Origin: Typhlomys cinereus
Taxonomy: Eukaryota > Chordata > Mammalia > Rodentia > Platacanthomyidae
NCBI GenBank assembly: GCA_023101885.1
Contig: JALPQD010000076.1
Location: 1,940,397-2,004,396 of the forward strand
DNA length: 64,000 bases
Reading direction: 5' to 3'
The position numbers and the translations under genes are program-made. The notes under the pieces were generated by a model. The model saw only the letters and a program-made list of their open reading frames with translations, was not told the DNA's origin and made no database searches. Numbering within the stretch: the first letter of the stretch is position 1; each line of letters begins with the position of its first letter. Positions 14,201 to 28,500 of this stretch are shown here, in pieces.

Positions 14201-14756
14201 ATGTTTTTAATCTGGTAACCTGTTGGGATCATTTGTCAATGTCAGTAGTTTATCTTGATGTTTATTCTTGATGTTTACTCCACTCTGGAAAGGACAACAG
14301 AAATATAAAAGCTACTGTCCCTTCTCTTCTTCTAATCTCCTCATCCTCTTCCCTTAATCAGTTGTGTGTAGGGTTTTGTTTTTGTTTTTGTTTTAACAGG
14401 ACTTTCCTAGTACCTATATCAGCTCTGGGTCCTTGTCGGTTGTGTTTAAGCAAATGGAGGTAAAGTGGAAACAAAGAAGGGTAGCGTGGAGTGAGTCTTT
14501 GCCCTTTTGGAGATTTAACAGAAGGCCAGTTTAGCTAGAGTCGCAAGTAGATCAGATGCCAGGGATCTTATAGGCACAAGTATATGCCACACTGAGTTTT
14601 GTCATTAAAAGGATGATTAATTGAGAACTATCAAAAACATTTGAGATTTATTTTTAAAATGAGGGCATTTGGTAAAATATGAAAAATAGCCGAGACTCAG
14701 AAAAACAGATAATTTGTTTTTTCCCATATACAGAATCTAGATTTAAATCATGTACA

Positions 14757-14808
<52 letters not shown>

Positions 14809-17800
14809 ATAGGTTATGAAAGTAGAAGAGGAACTAAGATAATTATATAAAGAAAGAGGGGAGTGGGAACAAGTCAAGATGAAATATATATGTATTAAAA
14901 GCAAATGGAAAAACTGGGGAACCAACAAGATCAACAGGAGCACATGAAAAGCATAGTAGCATATGCGTATGGGAAGATAAATAAGCAGGAAGAGGGAGAG
15001 ATCAACACGTGACAGTTGGTGTGAAAAGCAGCTTCAGGAATGCAAGAACAGGAATGTGACTGTTAGGAAACTTTTGAGTGAGTAGATCAAATATATCATT
15101 GAGGCAAAGTTTAGATTAGTCTAGAAGCAATCCCAAGTTTTATACACTATATGGCATAAAATTACAGTAGATGGTGAAATATCAAAAGATACAATTAGCT
15201 AAAAAATTGATGAGTTATTTGAAAAAGCAAGATTAAATCTGTTATTACCATATCTCATCATAAGACACATCATTTATGGAAGAAAGTTTCTAAGTTGAGA
15301 AATACTAAATTATGAAAGAAATCATTTTATAATGATCAGTTATTCTACATTTTTTAATAGAAGAAAAAACTGTTAAATAATACTATTACATAAAGATGAA
15401 AGGCAGATCATATTAAAAGTAGAATACTTAATTTTTAGGTGATTATTTTTCACATCTCTAAAATCAAGATTTATTTTACTTAGTTCCAACTTTAAGTGTA
15501 ACTGTATATCATGTGACAGGAAAATACTTTTAATTGGATTGATATGATGGTTCAGTGGTAAAGATGCTGATTGTATAGCGTCATGGCTTGAATGATTCCT
15601 GAACCCATATAAAGATATAAAGAGAACTGACTCCACAAAGTTGTCCTGTCCTCCATATATACTGTTTTATATGTGTTCACACATACACTCAAATACATAC
15701 CAACAAAAATTTTAAAAGAAATCAATAAGAACAGTACCTTAGGGAAAATGTCCAGTTGCATAAGTATGAGTAGGAAGTTCACAAAAGGAAAGAAAAAATA
15801 CCGGCTAGTGAACATTTGAAGATATTTCATGAAAAGGAAGAAGCGAGTGAATGCCAGCATTCATCTCTACTTCTGCTTCCTGATGGGACACATTGGCACC
15901 AGCCAGTTTACCTTCCTGCCACCACTTCTTCCTACAGTGACGGACTGAATCCTCTCAAACTATAAGCCAAAGTATCCCTTTAAAGAAGAAATATGAGTTA
16001 AAATTATAATGAAGTTGCATTTTAAGTATGCTGCCCATTGTTAAGAATGTGATGCAAACCATTTTGTGTGCATGGGAAGGTATATTAGGGTGGAGAAGTT
16101 TAGGTACTTTGCTGTAGGAGACTATTCAGTTCTGGTAGGACTTTGAAGAGTCGGGTAAAGCTGTCTATCTAGATAAAGTCAAATTGATAGTCTGGGACAT
16201 AAACTATCCACTTTTATGGAAGATTGTTGAGACAGTCAGCTATGTAATGTTTGTTTTTGTGTATTGTGTCTCCATCTTAATGCTTTGCTCTTTTAAATTC
16301 TAGTAATTCTCTTATATTGCACTATGTGTAAGCTAAGAAATGCTTTGGTTTATTTGTACTTCTTAGTTGTGTTAACTTAAAACATTTGGAATGTATTGTT
16401 AAATTATTTATTTTTTACATGAAGCTTTTTTAATCTTCTAGGTGATAAAACAGGAACACGACCAGAGTAAGTTTATGATTCAACTTTAAAATTTATTAAT
16501 TAAGCCAGACTTATTGAATAGTAGGCAAAGAGTATTTTCAGAAGTAAATTAGAATCAGGCAATTAGAAGGAAAAAATGTAAACATTGTGTGTCAAAAATA
16601 ATAAATATATGACGGGAAAATTATGAAACGGCAGATCTTCACTTTTAGTCATTAAGAAAATTTGAAAAGGTAATTCACATTTCTCAAACAGTACAGATAA
16701 ATATTTCCATTTTGTCCCTGTTGGTGTTGGGTATTGAATGAAGGGCTTTGTAATCACTAAGCATGAGCATTGCCACTTGGTTACTGCTGTTTTAGACCAT
16801 GTGTGTCTGTGTGTGTTTGTTTATAGACACTCACACTAATACTCCACCAGTACCATTTTACTTCTTGACATCTGTATCAAAGGTAATAGCTTCCATATAC
16901 ATCATGTATGTGTTGAAAGGTGATCTTTTTTTTATTGCCAGTTACCCTGATTTTTTTTTTTTTTACCAGTTATATCTAGTTTATGTTCCATTAAATCATT
17001 TGTAAATAAATAGGTTCACTCCTCACAAACATCTTGTCTTTATTTAGCTTGTTATAGGTTGAGGTCTCTTCATAAGTAATTCTTGGGACCAGAAGTATTT
17101 CAGATTTACAAATAAAGCATCCCTAACTCAAAATCCAGAACTAGGATTTTGAATGAATCAGTCATAGAATCTTTGCATCAAAGGAAACTTAGGTTCAACA
17201 TCTCATCCAATCCGTAGTTATTTTCTGATTTTTCTCATAGACATTTAGTTATCTGCCTTTAGCTATATTTATAATAGATGCCGCTCTTTAGAGATAAGAC
17301 ATCTTAGTGACAAATACATAGCTGAAATTATTTTGCATGTTAAGAAATCTGTTGTACTTTAAAGAACATTGCTGTATTCTCTTATGACGATGTTAAAATA
17401 ATCATGTGTCACTTTAAAATCAGAATGGGTTTAACACATTTGTGGCTTTTTTTGTTAGGGATAGTAAAGCACTGAAGGATGAAAATCTGCCTCCTGTCAT
17501 CTGTCAGGATGTTGAAAATCTCCAGTAAGTATCAAAAATAATTAGATAAATGAGAAAGTTTAGAATACATTTTAATGGGAAACCTCTTAATGTAGCTGAG
17601 GTTGAAAAGCAGAAAAACAAAAATTAAAATTAAATAGCTACTATTCTATTTAAATTATGTATTAGAAGAAAATAAGCTATGTATGAGGAGAAAATCCGTG
17701 CCTGGTCATTGTAACCTGGCTGAGAACCTTGCCTGGGGAGGGCCTAGGCTCTAGAAGAGCACCCTCAGCTGTTGCCTTGCCAACAGACATGACAGCACAA

Positions 17801-19463
17801 CACCTTTCAAACACTTATCTTAAGACAGTATGCAAGAAATAACGAAGCTTTCTGCCTGCATCCATCAAGACTTCTCACTTGAAATTAGTCAAGAAAGAGA
17901 ACTACAACTGATCTGAGGACAGAAAATAAGCAATTGCAGAGTATTTAAACACAAATAGGACACACAGTGCAGTCCTGTACCTCCACACCAAAGGCCTGGG
18001 TATACTGTAGAGAATGGTAGAAAGAAGGTGGGAACCAGATTAGGGACAGGTGCGCTGACAAATAGTACCAGAGCCAAGCTCACCTGCACCAGATGTACCC
18101 AAGATTGGACACAACACTATGTACAAGGAATGAAGAAGAAATTCAGGTAACCCCATCTCCCTAGGAGAGACTATTTATGATCAAAGCTGGCCACAAGAAG
18201 AAGAGGCCCCTATGCATCCTAGGTACACCTACTGAAATATTGCCTAAGGAACCCAGCACTGGAAAACGACATCCCTTATAGGACTCAATAGGACACATAC
18301 ACAAGAAGGGACATTTGAGTAGGTGGTATATTAGGAACAAGATATACCTCTCCGTGGGAGATGAAGGGATGAGGTTGGGTAATAGGGCAGAAATCTATTG
18401 TGGTTTTAAATAATACGTATTTTAAATGAATAAAAAATATTTTAAATATTTTTAAGGTATAAATTATAGAGGAATTTTTTGGTTTCTTAAGTCTAAGGAC
18501 TATGGACCAGATATGTTAAATGCACTTTTTTTCCTGTAGAAAACCAAAATATATTTAAATATGTTTCAATTGGTTGTTTTTTAAAGGAAATTTGTCAAGG
18601 AACAAAAACAAGTCCAAGAAGAAATTAGTAGAATGTCTTCAAAAGCAATGCTTAAAGTCCAAGAGGATATTAAAGCTTTGAAGCAGCTTCTGTCATTGGC
18701 TGCCAGTGGGTTACAGAGAAACACTCTCAATATTGACAAGTTGAAAGTAGAAACTGCTCAGGTATGCCAGCTTGACCATGGAGGGAGGGTTGGTTGTGTG
18801 TGTATATGTAAAATGGAAATAGGAATTTATTCAGGTATAAAATTTAATACTCACTATTAAGAAAACCTGATAGCTCATAATTTTAAATTGCCATTAACTA
18901 GTTTTTGTTGAAAGTTGCTATGTATGAAACTATCCTAAGCAGTTTATATCTTAGTCTAGTCTAGTTTTCATTACAACTCTTTGAGGAAAGTGCTTTTATC
19001 CTTATTAGATACATAAAAAATAGACAATTTTGATAATAGATTGAGCAACCAGGAACAGGCCCTGGTAGTACCTGTGAGTTGTTGTGAGAGATTGATGACT
19101 AAATTGATCTGTTACATATCAGAATTTTTTTTTTTACTTGTCAGTTGACATGCTTGTCACTGTTAAGTTTGACAACTTGTTAGTCTTAGAAGTTATAATA
19201 CTGTCACTTCACTTTATGTAATGAAAAAAATAAATGCTAGAGAGATAACTCAGAGATTCAGACTCTATATGCAGAAGAACCTGAGTTCAGATCCCAGAAC
19301 CCATGTGAAAATGCCAGGCAGAAATGGCATGCGGCAGCTTGCACTTCTGGCTCTAGAAGGGGAGCCTGGGAAATCTCAGAGCAAAGCAAAAAGGAGGTAG
19401 AAGCAATGTAGGATAATTCCTGAAGTCACCCTTGGGCCTCCATAGGCATACACAGTGATTCAT

Positions 19464-19522
<59 letters not shown>

Positions 19523-22500
19523 TCTATCTCTCTCTCTCACAAATGCAGGTACATATGTGTGCATGCAAAAATAAATTCTGAAAAATGAGGCTGTTATCTT
19601 CTGTCATTCTTGTCTAATATATAATATGTCTTAATTATATTATTTTTATGTAATATAATTAGAAGATACTCTAGGTTTTATCACAGTAATCTAGACATCA
19701 TTCTCTAAAGTGTTTCTTGATCTGTCAATAAACTTCCTGCAATATACCTTTTTTGTGTTGTGGACTTTTCAGATATTGAGCTCTTTATAAATGAAGTGAC
19801 AGTATTATAAATAAAAATTTTAAATGTGCTTATGATGGTATTAAAGTGGCTATATTAAGCTTTAATGTTTAAAGGGAATTTGAAGACTTTCTTGTTACCA
19901 GATTTTGTGATGTCTTACAAATCAGTATTTGTTTCCTTTTCAGTTACTTTTCCTTTATCAGTAGGTACTTTCTAGGAAAAATAAAATGTCGCTAATGCTT
20001 TAGACAAGACAGTAAATTAAAGCTTTGATTAAATACTGCATGAAATTAATGAATTGTTAGGAAAATAATGGAGGAGGCAAACTAAGAAATACTATAGGAT
20101 ACATTGTAATTTTAAAATTGGGTGATTCCATTTATAAATAGAACAAGACAATGAAGTAGATGGTAGACTTGTGAATAATCTTTCAGTGATTAAAAAGACA
20201 ATGGAGGTAAATGAAATATAAGACTTAGTTGGAGCCTAAAGATGATAAAGGAAGAAGAGGGTAGGAGACAATGTTCCTTTAAGGAAAACTTTTGAATCAA
20301 GTTTAGAAAGCCATATAGACCAATATAACTCATTTTTGGTAAAGTAGCTCAAGAATTTAAGTAGGATGATGAGTTCTCTTTGGAGAGGATGCTGATTGCA
20401 AGGTAATGCTGTGTTGTGGAGTTGAGATGGATAAGAGTTTGAGGCCAGAGGGGGCTATGCAGTGAGATTTCTTAAATTAAAAAAAAAAAAAAAAAGGCAA
20501 ATTTAAAGGAAGTACAAGGGCTGGGGAGATAGTTCAATAGGTAATGAGCCTGCATGTAGACCTGGTAAATGGAGCTTGATCCCCAGAAATCCATATGGTG
20601 TAAGAAAAGAACTGACTTCTCTAAATTGTCCTCTGACCCCATCAATGTATCATGGCATGCAAGTGCATATACTCCTGTTCTCTCTCTCCTCCCCCTCCCT
20701 CCCTTCCTCCCTTTCTCTTTCCCCTCTTTCCTCCTTTCTTGCCCTCAGATAAGTTAATTAAATTTTTAAAAAGTAAAAAAAAAAACAGTTGTGAGATTAA
20801 CACCTTAATGAGGAAAAGAGATGCTATAGAAAATATAAATTGAAGATACTTTTAAAAAGATGAGATACTTTTTTAGAACAGAGATTGAAAAGTAGGGAAA
20901 TTATAAAAACATAGGCATTAGGAGTTAAAAAAGAATATTAGTCTTGAAAATCCTTTGGGTAGAAGATTAAATGGCATGGAGGCAAAGACTCAGTACTCAG
21001 TTTTGCCAGTTTAGTGCATGGGGGCAAGTAATGTCTTTGTAATTACTTTTGATCTGTAAAACAAGTTTTAGCAATGTAAGATGATATGTATAAAACATTC
21101 AACATAATGCTTAGTATATAGTAACCATTCAAATGTTAATTAGTGCTAAGTTCAGTGTTAATGGTGTCTGTCCTCTTTAGTGTTTGCTGCATTTTAAAGA
21201 TTTTGAAATGATATTTTCACTATAGATGAACTCAAATTTTACATAGTTCTTCAGAAAAATCAGTAATTTGCTATAATTTTGTCATAAGACAATTTGTGAT
21301 AATTTTGTCATAGTTTATATTGAAAGAGTTTTAGCAACTTATGAAGCAGAATCTTCCATAATCTGTTACGTAAAACATGTACCTCCTGGTCACGTTGCTT
21401 AAAGTTTTAGTCTAGAGATAGTTGGTAAACTTCACCTAACTCCTATTTTGTTTTTGTTTTTCGGGATATGTGTATGTTTAAATCTCTCGTATGTTAGGAA
21501 TTAAAGAATGCTGAAATTGCTTTAAGAACCCAGAAAACACCACCTGGACTTCAACATGAAAATACAGCTCCTGCTGAGTAAGTTACTAAACTTTTTTTAA
21601 ATAAATGTTTCTTATTTTAGAAATCAGCAGTAATTACACAAACCCACAATTTTTATTTTGTGGTAAAGCTTAATGTGGATTTTAAAATGTATTTTTCCCA
21701 ATTACCTTAAGAAGGGCAGTTCATTATCTTTTACTGAAAGGCAAAAATCAGAACTTTTTAACTGTCTTTGAATAAAACAGCAGTTTAGTGTTGATGACCT
21801 GCCAGAGACATGCAGGGGTGAAGGGTGGTCTGTTCTACTGCCTCCTATGACTTGTAGTTACTCTGCATTGTTACTAATATATTCATGATCAAAGGCTTAT
21901 AGAGGAACAAGAGGTTTTATTCTCTCTTACCATAGTCTGGTTACAGTTTCTGTCCACTAGATGGAAAGAATTGGCCACACTATATCCATATATCCACAGG
22001 ATTGCTGAGAGAGAGAGACAATCCCTACTTGCCAGACCAAGTCTGACCAAATATACCAAAGGATGCCAACCTCCCTAACAGCTTCCTTTATCTTATTTAC
22101 CTCCCCAGGGACTAACTCCACTACCATGGGTGGGGCCTTCTCCACTAAGTAGACAGTCTCCTGCAGATTTGCTTAGTTCTTAATTCGATCACTGATCCTT
22201 TACAAATGTCCTTAGAGCTTGAACCCTCAATCATCAAGTTGATACCTTTATGACACTTCACCCATTGTCTGCTGGACACAAACACATCATTTTTAAATAA
22301 AACTTTTCAATTCTTGTCCCCACAGATGTTACATTTTATAATGTAAAATATATTTTTGTTAATTGGAAAAGTCTAAGATAAAAAATTCTTTTTTTTATAC
22401 GTTTTTTATTATTTCCGCTCATACAAACTTAATAGGTAGACCAGTTCCCTCCCTCCCTCCCTCCTCCCCCCCCCCCGAACCCCCTGCTCCCCCTCCCCTC

Positions 22501-25500
22501 CCTCCCCATCCCCCAGTACCTCCACCCCAATTCCCAGAGAGTCCTTTATTGTGTATGCCTGACTCTCCTCTGGGCCCTCCTCTCCGATGACGTACAAGGA
22601 CCCAGTGGCATTTCCCTGAACCCTTTCCCGTGTTCCCCTTAAGCATAGGAACACTACTGTGGCTGTCAATCCCTTGCCTCCAAGGATCTTGGTGCCTTTA
22701 GCAGATGCTAGACTTTGTGAGGTTAATAGTGTGTTGGACATTGTGCAGGGCATGCAAAGTCCTGTTATGATTGCTTCGGTCCTAACTAGTGTGGAGAATC
22801 TTGCAAATCATTGCTCCTCCCATCCTTTTGCTCTTAAAATCTTACCGCCCCCTCTTCCGCAAATGTCCCTGAGCTTCAGGATAGGGAGAGATTAGGCTGG
22901 CCTAGTTCTATGTGGTTGATATAGAGCCTCTGAAGTTCTGGATTGTGGTTTGTTGATTTTCTTTTGCAGTTTTGCTGTTCTTGCAATGCCCTTTACTCCA
23001 TCCTGATGTTACCCCCTGGTCAGAGACAAAAAGCTGTTAAACTGGAGTCTTGTTATAAATAGCACATTCAAGGGTAGATGTAATAAAAGTAGGAAACCTC
23101 AGTGAGGGAGAGGTCAATCACCCATTTGCAAAATGATTACTTCTAAGATAAAAAATTCTTACAGACCAGTTTTAAAATGTTCTATTACTAAAAGTTCACT
23201 CCAAGCATTTTAAAAATTAAGTCTCTTAACCATTAAATTTTACAAATTTGGGGGCTGGAGAGGTGGCTCAGGGGTTAAGCCTCTGCCTTGCAGGCGGAAC
23301 GTCCCGAGTTCGGATCCTAGACCCTACGTATAGATGCCAGGTGGAAGCAGGAGTGGCCTGCGTTTCTGGTCCTGATAGGGCAGAGCCTGTGAATCCCGGG
23401 GCAGAGTAAACAAGGAGGAGGTGGAGACGGTCCATGGTGGTTCCCAAATTTGTCCGTGGTTCTACACACACACACATACATATACACACATGCGCGCGCA
23501 CACATACACACACAATTGAATAAATAATAAAAAAATTACAAATTTTCTTCCTTTCTCTTTTCATTAGTTGTTTCAGTATCACAAGATAGTTTCAGCAATA
23601 CAATAAAAATTTCCTATATGCCTATCATCCATTTCATTACATCCTATGTATGTAATGAAAGTTTTTATCTTGTATACTGTCTCTAATTCTCTGTATGTAT
23701 ATTTGCATCCCACTCAATAGTTTGCATGAACGTCTTTAAAATAAGGATAATTGGGCTGGAGAGGTGGCTCAGGGGTTAAGCCTCCGCCTTGCGGGCGGAA
23801 GGTCCTGAGTTCGGATCCCAGATCCCACGTATAGACGCCAGGCGGAAGCGGGGGCGGCCTGCGCTTCTGGTCCTGGTAGGGCAGAGCCTGTGAATCCCGG
23901 GGCAGAAGGAGGTGGAGGCGTCCATGGTGGTTTGCGAATTCGTCCGTGGTTCTACACATACACAGACACAGACACACACACACACACACAGACACACACA
24001 CGCGCGCACATACACACGAACATGCGCACAGTTGAATAAATAAAAAAAATTAAAAAAAAAAGAATAAAATAAGGATAATTATTTACATAATAGTAGAGTT
24101 AAACCAACAGTCAAGAAATTAACATAATACTCATTTAGATATTATGTGCATTTTCTTGCTGGATCTTAGTTTTTCTTGTTCATACTGATAGCAGAGCTCA
24201 TTTGAAGAAAACTTTCACAATTACCTGTTTCTCTCTACCTTTTTGTTTTCCTCCTACTTTCCTTCCTAGACATGTGTGATACGTGTAGGCCTCATCCCCA
24301 ATTCTCAGTTTCTCATTTCTTTCAGAAAAGTGGTCAAATTCCTTTAATTAAATATTTGGTTGTGATAATTAATTGATATCTATACTTCTTTTGCTTTTTG
24401 ATTTAAAGCTTTGAAAATGTTAGTAAAAGAATTTTATATTACTTATTTTCCCTAATGTTATTATATTATAGAACTATAGTATTATTATCAGAGGTAGGAA
24501 ACTAACATTGGATAGTTGAATTTTAACTTGTCTTGGATGAATTAATCACAAAATGACCATGAATCACTTTCTTTATCCATTAATTTGGGCTTGTCCGCTA
24601 TGACAAGTAATGATACATTGATAATTTATAGTGCTTGGAGTTTTGCTTCAATAATTGAATCTATGAATTAAATCCTTGATGTGATTTGAAAGCCCCACTA
24701 AAAAAGCAGTGTTTATTTGGTATTTTAAATTTGGTATTTAAAAATGTCTTTTTAATTTGACTTTTTATAGCTACTTCAGAATCTTGGTTCAGCAATTTGA
24801 GGTACAGCTTCAGCAATACAGACAGCAGATTGAAGAACTAGAAAACCATCTTGCCACTCAAGCAAACAATTCACATATAACTCCTCAAGGTAATGGCCTT
24901 ATTATGGTAATGTTTCGTGATAGTGCTATTGCTTTATTGGTGGGAGAGAGATTAAGTTATTGCATAGTAAGTACACAACTATTAATAGTTGCCTTAAGCT
25001 ACTTTTAAGAAATTTTTGGTGGCTGGAGGGATGACTTGGCAAGAATACTTGCTGGGTAGCATGAGGACCTAAATTTAAGTCCTTGGTACCCATGTACAAA
25101 ACCAAGTATGACTTGGCTTGTGCCTAACAGACTCAGTGTGTACACATAGGCGAGATGTGGATGAATAACACAGGATATCACTAGGGTTTGTGGCTACCAG
25201 ACTAGTTCCAGATTCATTGAGGACCATTTCAAGGAAATTCAAGACAACAGTAATGACGTCTTCTGTCTGTGCACATAGGCACACACCCAGGACAAAAGGT
25301 TTTTCTGGAAAGTCCTTGAATAGGTCTTTATTTCCTGTAAGTGTAAAGTGTCGCTATGGAAACAAAAGCAAAAAGTCCTAGAATCTTCCTTCCTATATTA
25401 CTATGTAAGCATCTTTCTCTTAGTCTTTATCTTTCTGTTTTTTTCCAGTTATAAAGAGTGTTAGTGGAGTTTTTTCTCCTATGTATCAACTGTACCAAAA

Positions 25501-28500
25501 ATTAGACCAGAGTGATAGAAAAACAAAATTCATTGTTACATGTTTGTTATAATTTTCTTTTACAGATTTATCAATGGCTATGCAGAAAATTTATCAAACA
25601 TTTGTGGCTTTGGCTGCACAACTTCAGTCTATTCATGAGAATGTAAAGGTAGGCATTTATTGCCAGTTTATCTGTTTCTAAATTCAAGTGTTTGTTCCTT
25701 TGAGTATACATGTGACTGTGCTCATTATAGAGATTGCTCAGATTTCATATAAGTAAAAAGATCAACACTATTGTAATTGCAATAGTATTCATATACAACC
25801 ATTGATAAAAATCTTTTTTTTTAAAAGGGACCATGTGTTCTGTGCAATCTGTTATCTTAACTTTTCCAGTCAGTATTACATTGGGAATAACTTCCCATTC
25901 AGTGCTTATTTTCCTAATATTATTTTTGATAATTATACAAGTCTACTTTCTTCCTGTTTCATGCTGTTTAACCACTATTTAATATGTAACATTCAGTTCA
26001 TTCTCATCTCTTTTTTACCCTATAAATAGGATACAGATAGTAAACATTCTTGTAGCAAATCCTTCTTTTCATTGACTTACTCTTACATACATGTTTTAAA
26101 AGTTGATTGCCACAGCATTGAAAAATTTGACTTGTAGCATTTCTTCCAAGTTCAGAGACCCCTTTGTATTATTCAGAGTAAAAGAAATAATTTATCACTA
26201 TTTTGACACTCATGATAATGTTAGGACAATTCTTTTTTTTTTTTTTTTTTTTTTTTATTTCAGCTCATACAAACATTAGGTACACCAGTTACCTCCCTCC
26301 CTCCTCCTCCCCCCGTACCCCCTGCTCCCCCTCCCCCTCCCCCAGTGCCTCCCACCCCAATTCCCAGAGAGTCCTTTCTTGTGCATGTAGGACAATTCTT
26401 AAACGAAGAATCTTTATCATTTTTTTTCTTAAAACTTTTATATATCCTGTATAAGAAATTTGGTATTTAAAAATGTCCATGGTGGTTCCCAAATTTGTCC
26501 AAAGTAGATAAAGCACCTGGCATCTTGCATTTAATCCCCATAAGCCCACATGGTAGAAGGAGAGACCCAACTTTCAAAAGTTGTCCTTTGAGCCATGGCC
26601 TGCATGAGTGTGCCCCCCTTTCCCGCCTCTACCTCTAACTAAACAAACAAACAAATGCTACTTTGGTATTTTAAGCTGGTAAAGATGATTCTCTGTTGAC
26701 ATATTGAGGTCTCTTGTGCTAATTTTTCTTAATTTTATTATAAAAATTCCTAAACAAACACAAAAGCACAATACTATATATATAACAAGTGCCCAGGAAC
26801 CTCTGCCTCTCTTCAACTCTCATTGGGATATATTGAGCTGGTTTAACCATTGTGCTCAAAGCCTTCTTTCTGCTAGTTTTTTAAATTCTATCCCTCATAT
26901 AAGTATGCCATGTTCCACTTACCACTGAAGTACATCTTCAGCCTGTATTTCATTTTACTTTGAGACAGGCTCTCACTAAGTTGTCCAGACTATCTTTGAA
27001 CTCAGTCTGAAGCCCAGGCAGTCCTCGGCGTTACGATTCTCCTGCCTCTGCATTATCTGGAATGGTAGAACTGTGCTACCAGGTCTGGCTACATGTGACT
27101 TCAGTGGGCTTTCTCTTTTCTACTTTAAAAGAGATACCTTTTTTGGTAATGTTACTAGAAAACAGTGAGACTGCATAATCTGTTTTCTTTCTGCGACAGG
27201 ATCTTGCTACGTTGCTCAAATCAGTCTTGAACTCTTCTCTCGGCTCCCTTGGTGGTTTTTTGTTGTTTAAATATATTTCCAAAAACAAAAGAACATGCTT
27301 TGATCAGGTTTCATATGCTTTGATCAGGTTTCAGTCCAAATAGCAAGCAAGCTAAATGAATATAAGCACTGTGTGTATGTGTCTTAATGAATCTCGCAGA
27401 TATTTTACTGTTGATTTTTTTGGTTTTCGTTAATTTAGTGAAGCAGATGTGAACTACCTTACCCAGCTGTATCTCAACACCATTAACAAATTTAGACGTT
27501 TTAGGACTTCATTGCACAAATCACACATTATTTTCATTTCAGCTAGTTATCTTTGTCAATTCTCAGGTCATTCCTTCCTATTATCTGAAGGTCAACTAAA
27601 ATCTTTTGAGATATTTTGTGTGGGATGGTGTGCAAAATAAAACAGGAAAAGTAAGGATAGGTTTGTAAACATCAGTAATGAAATTTGCTTTCCTTGTATC
27701 ACATAACCTGCTTCTAACTCCACTTATTTCTTAATCAGCTCTTAGCAAGTCTTCCTTAGTCTGCTATAAACAGTAAAGTTTGGAACTGGAACATTATACA
27801 GGTTACTGTTATCTGTTGCTATGAGACAATACCCAAAGTCAAGCAACTAAAGGGAGAAAGAGAGATTTACGGTTGGCTAACAGAAGCTGGAGGCGGTCTA
27901 AATCACATCCTTCATGAAGTCTGAGAGCTTCAAAATGCTAACTGCAGAGCAAACCTCTCCTGGGAGTAGGGTGGAGCTAATCCACCTCAAACCCACCTTC
28001 TGTCTGCCTTCCTCTAGCAAGGCACTTCCTAAAGGTGTCATAACTTTCTCCTTCATTTAAAGATTCAAACATGAACCTGTGGGGGGGCAACTCATATTTC
28101 AAACATTAAATAAGATAGATATTCAAAAGCATGATGATAAGTTTAAGTGCCATAACTGATGTAAGATTTGTAAGTGTTTTCTGTGTTCTTACAAGGGATC
28201 TAATATTTGTGAAAAGAGGTAAGAAATATAAAAAACTTTAGCTCTTCAAAAATTGGTATAAAACCCATGCAGTTAAAAACTGACTCTTAATTACTGTGAA
28301 GTTGAATCATTGCTATTTATGGCCTTTGTCAAGGCATGTGCTACATTAAATAATGTAATTTTGTTTTCTCACGAGTTACAAAACTGAAATCTTAGAGATG
28401 ATGAGGGGTTGGGTACACAGGCTTACCGTTTTTATTATGTAGCAAATAGTACTGTATAATAGTAGTCCTGCTTATAAAACCTCAACCTTTCTGTGCTTGA

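Noticed and set aside
22409..22753. Gly-rich and Pro-rich frames over the C-rich tract
   Set aside because: They are translations of the L1 3' UTR purine tract, repeated at 26289 and 55591.
23268..24015. Frames with repeated 'VEPRTNSGTTMD...' or 'CRTTDEFGNHH' text
   Set aside because: The same peptide recurs at each young SINE copy; it is the antisense translation of the SINE body.
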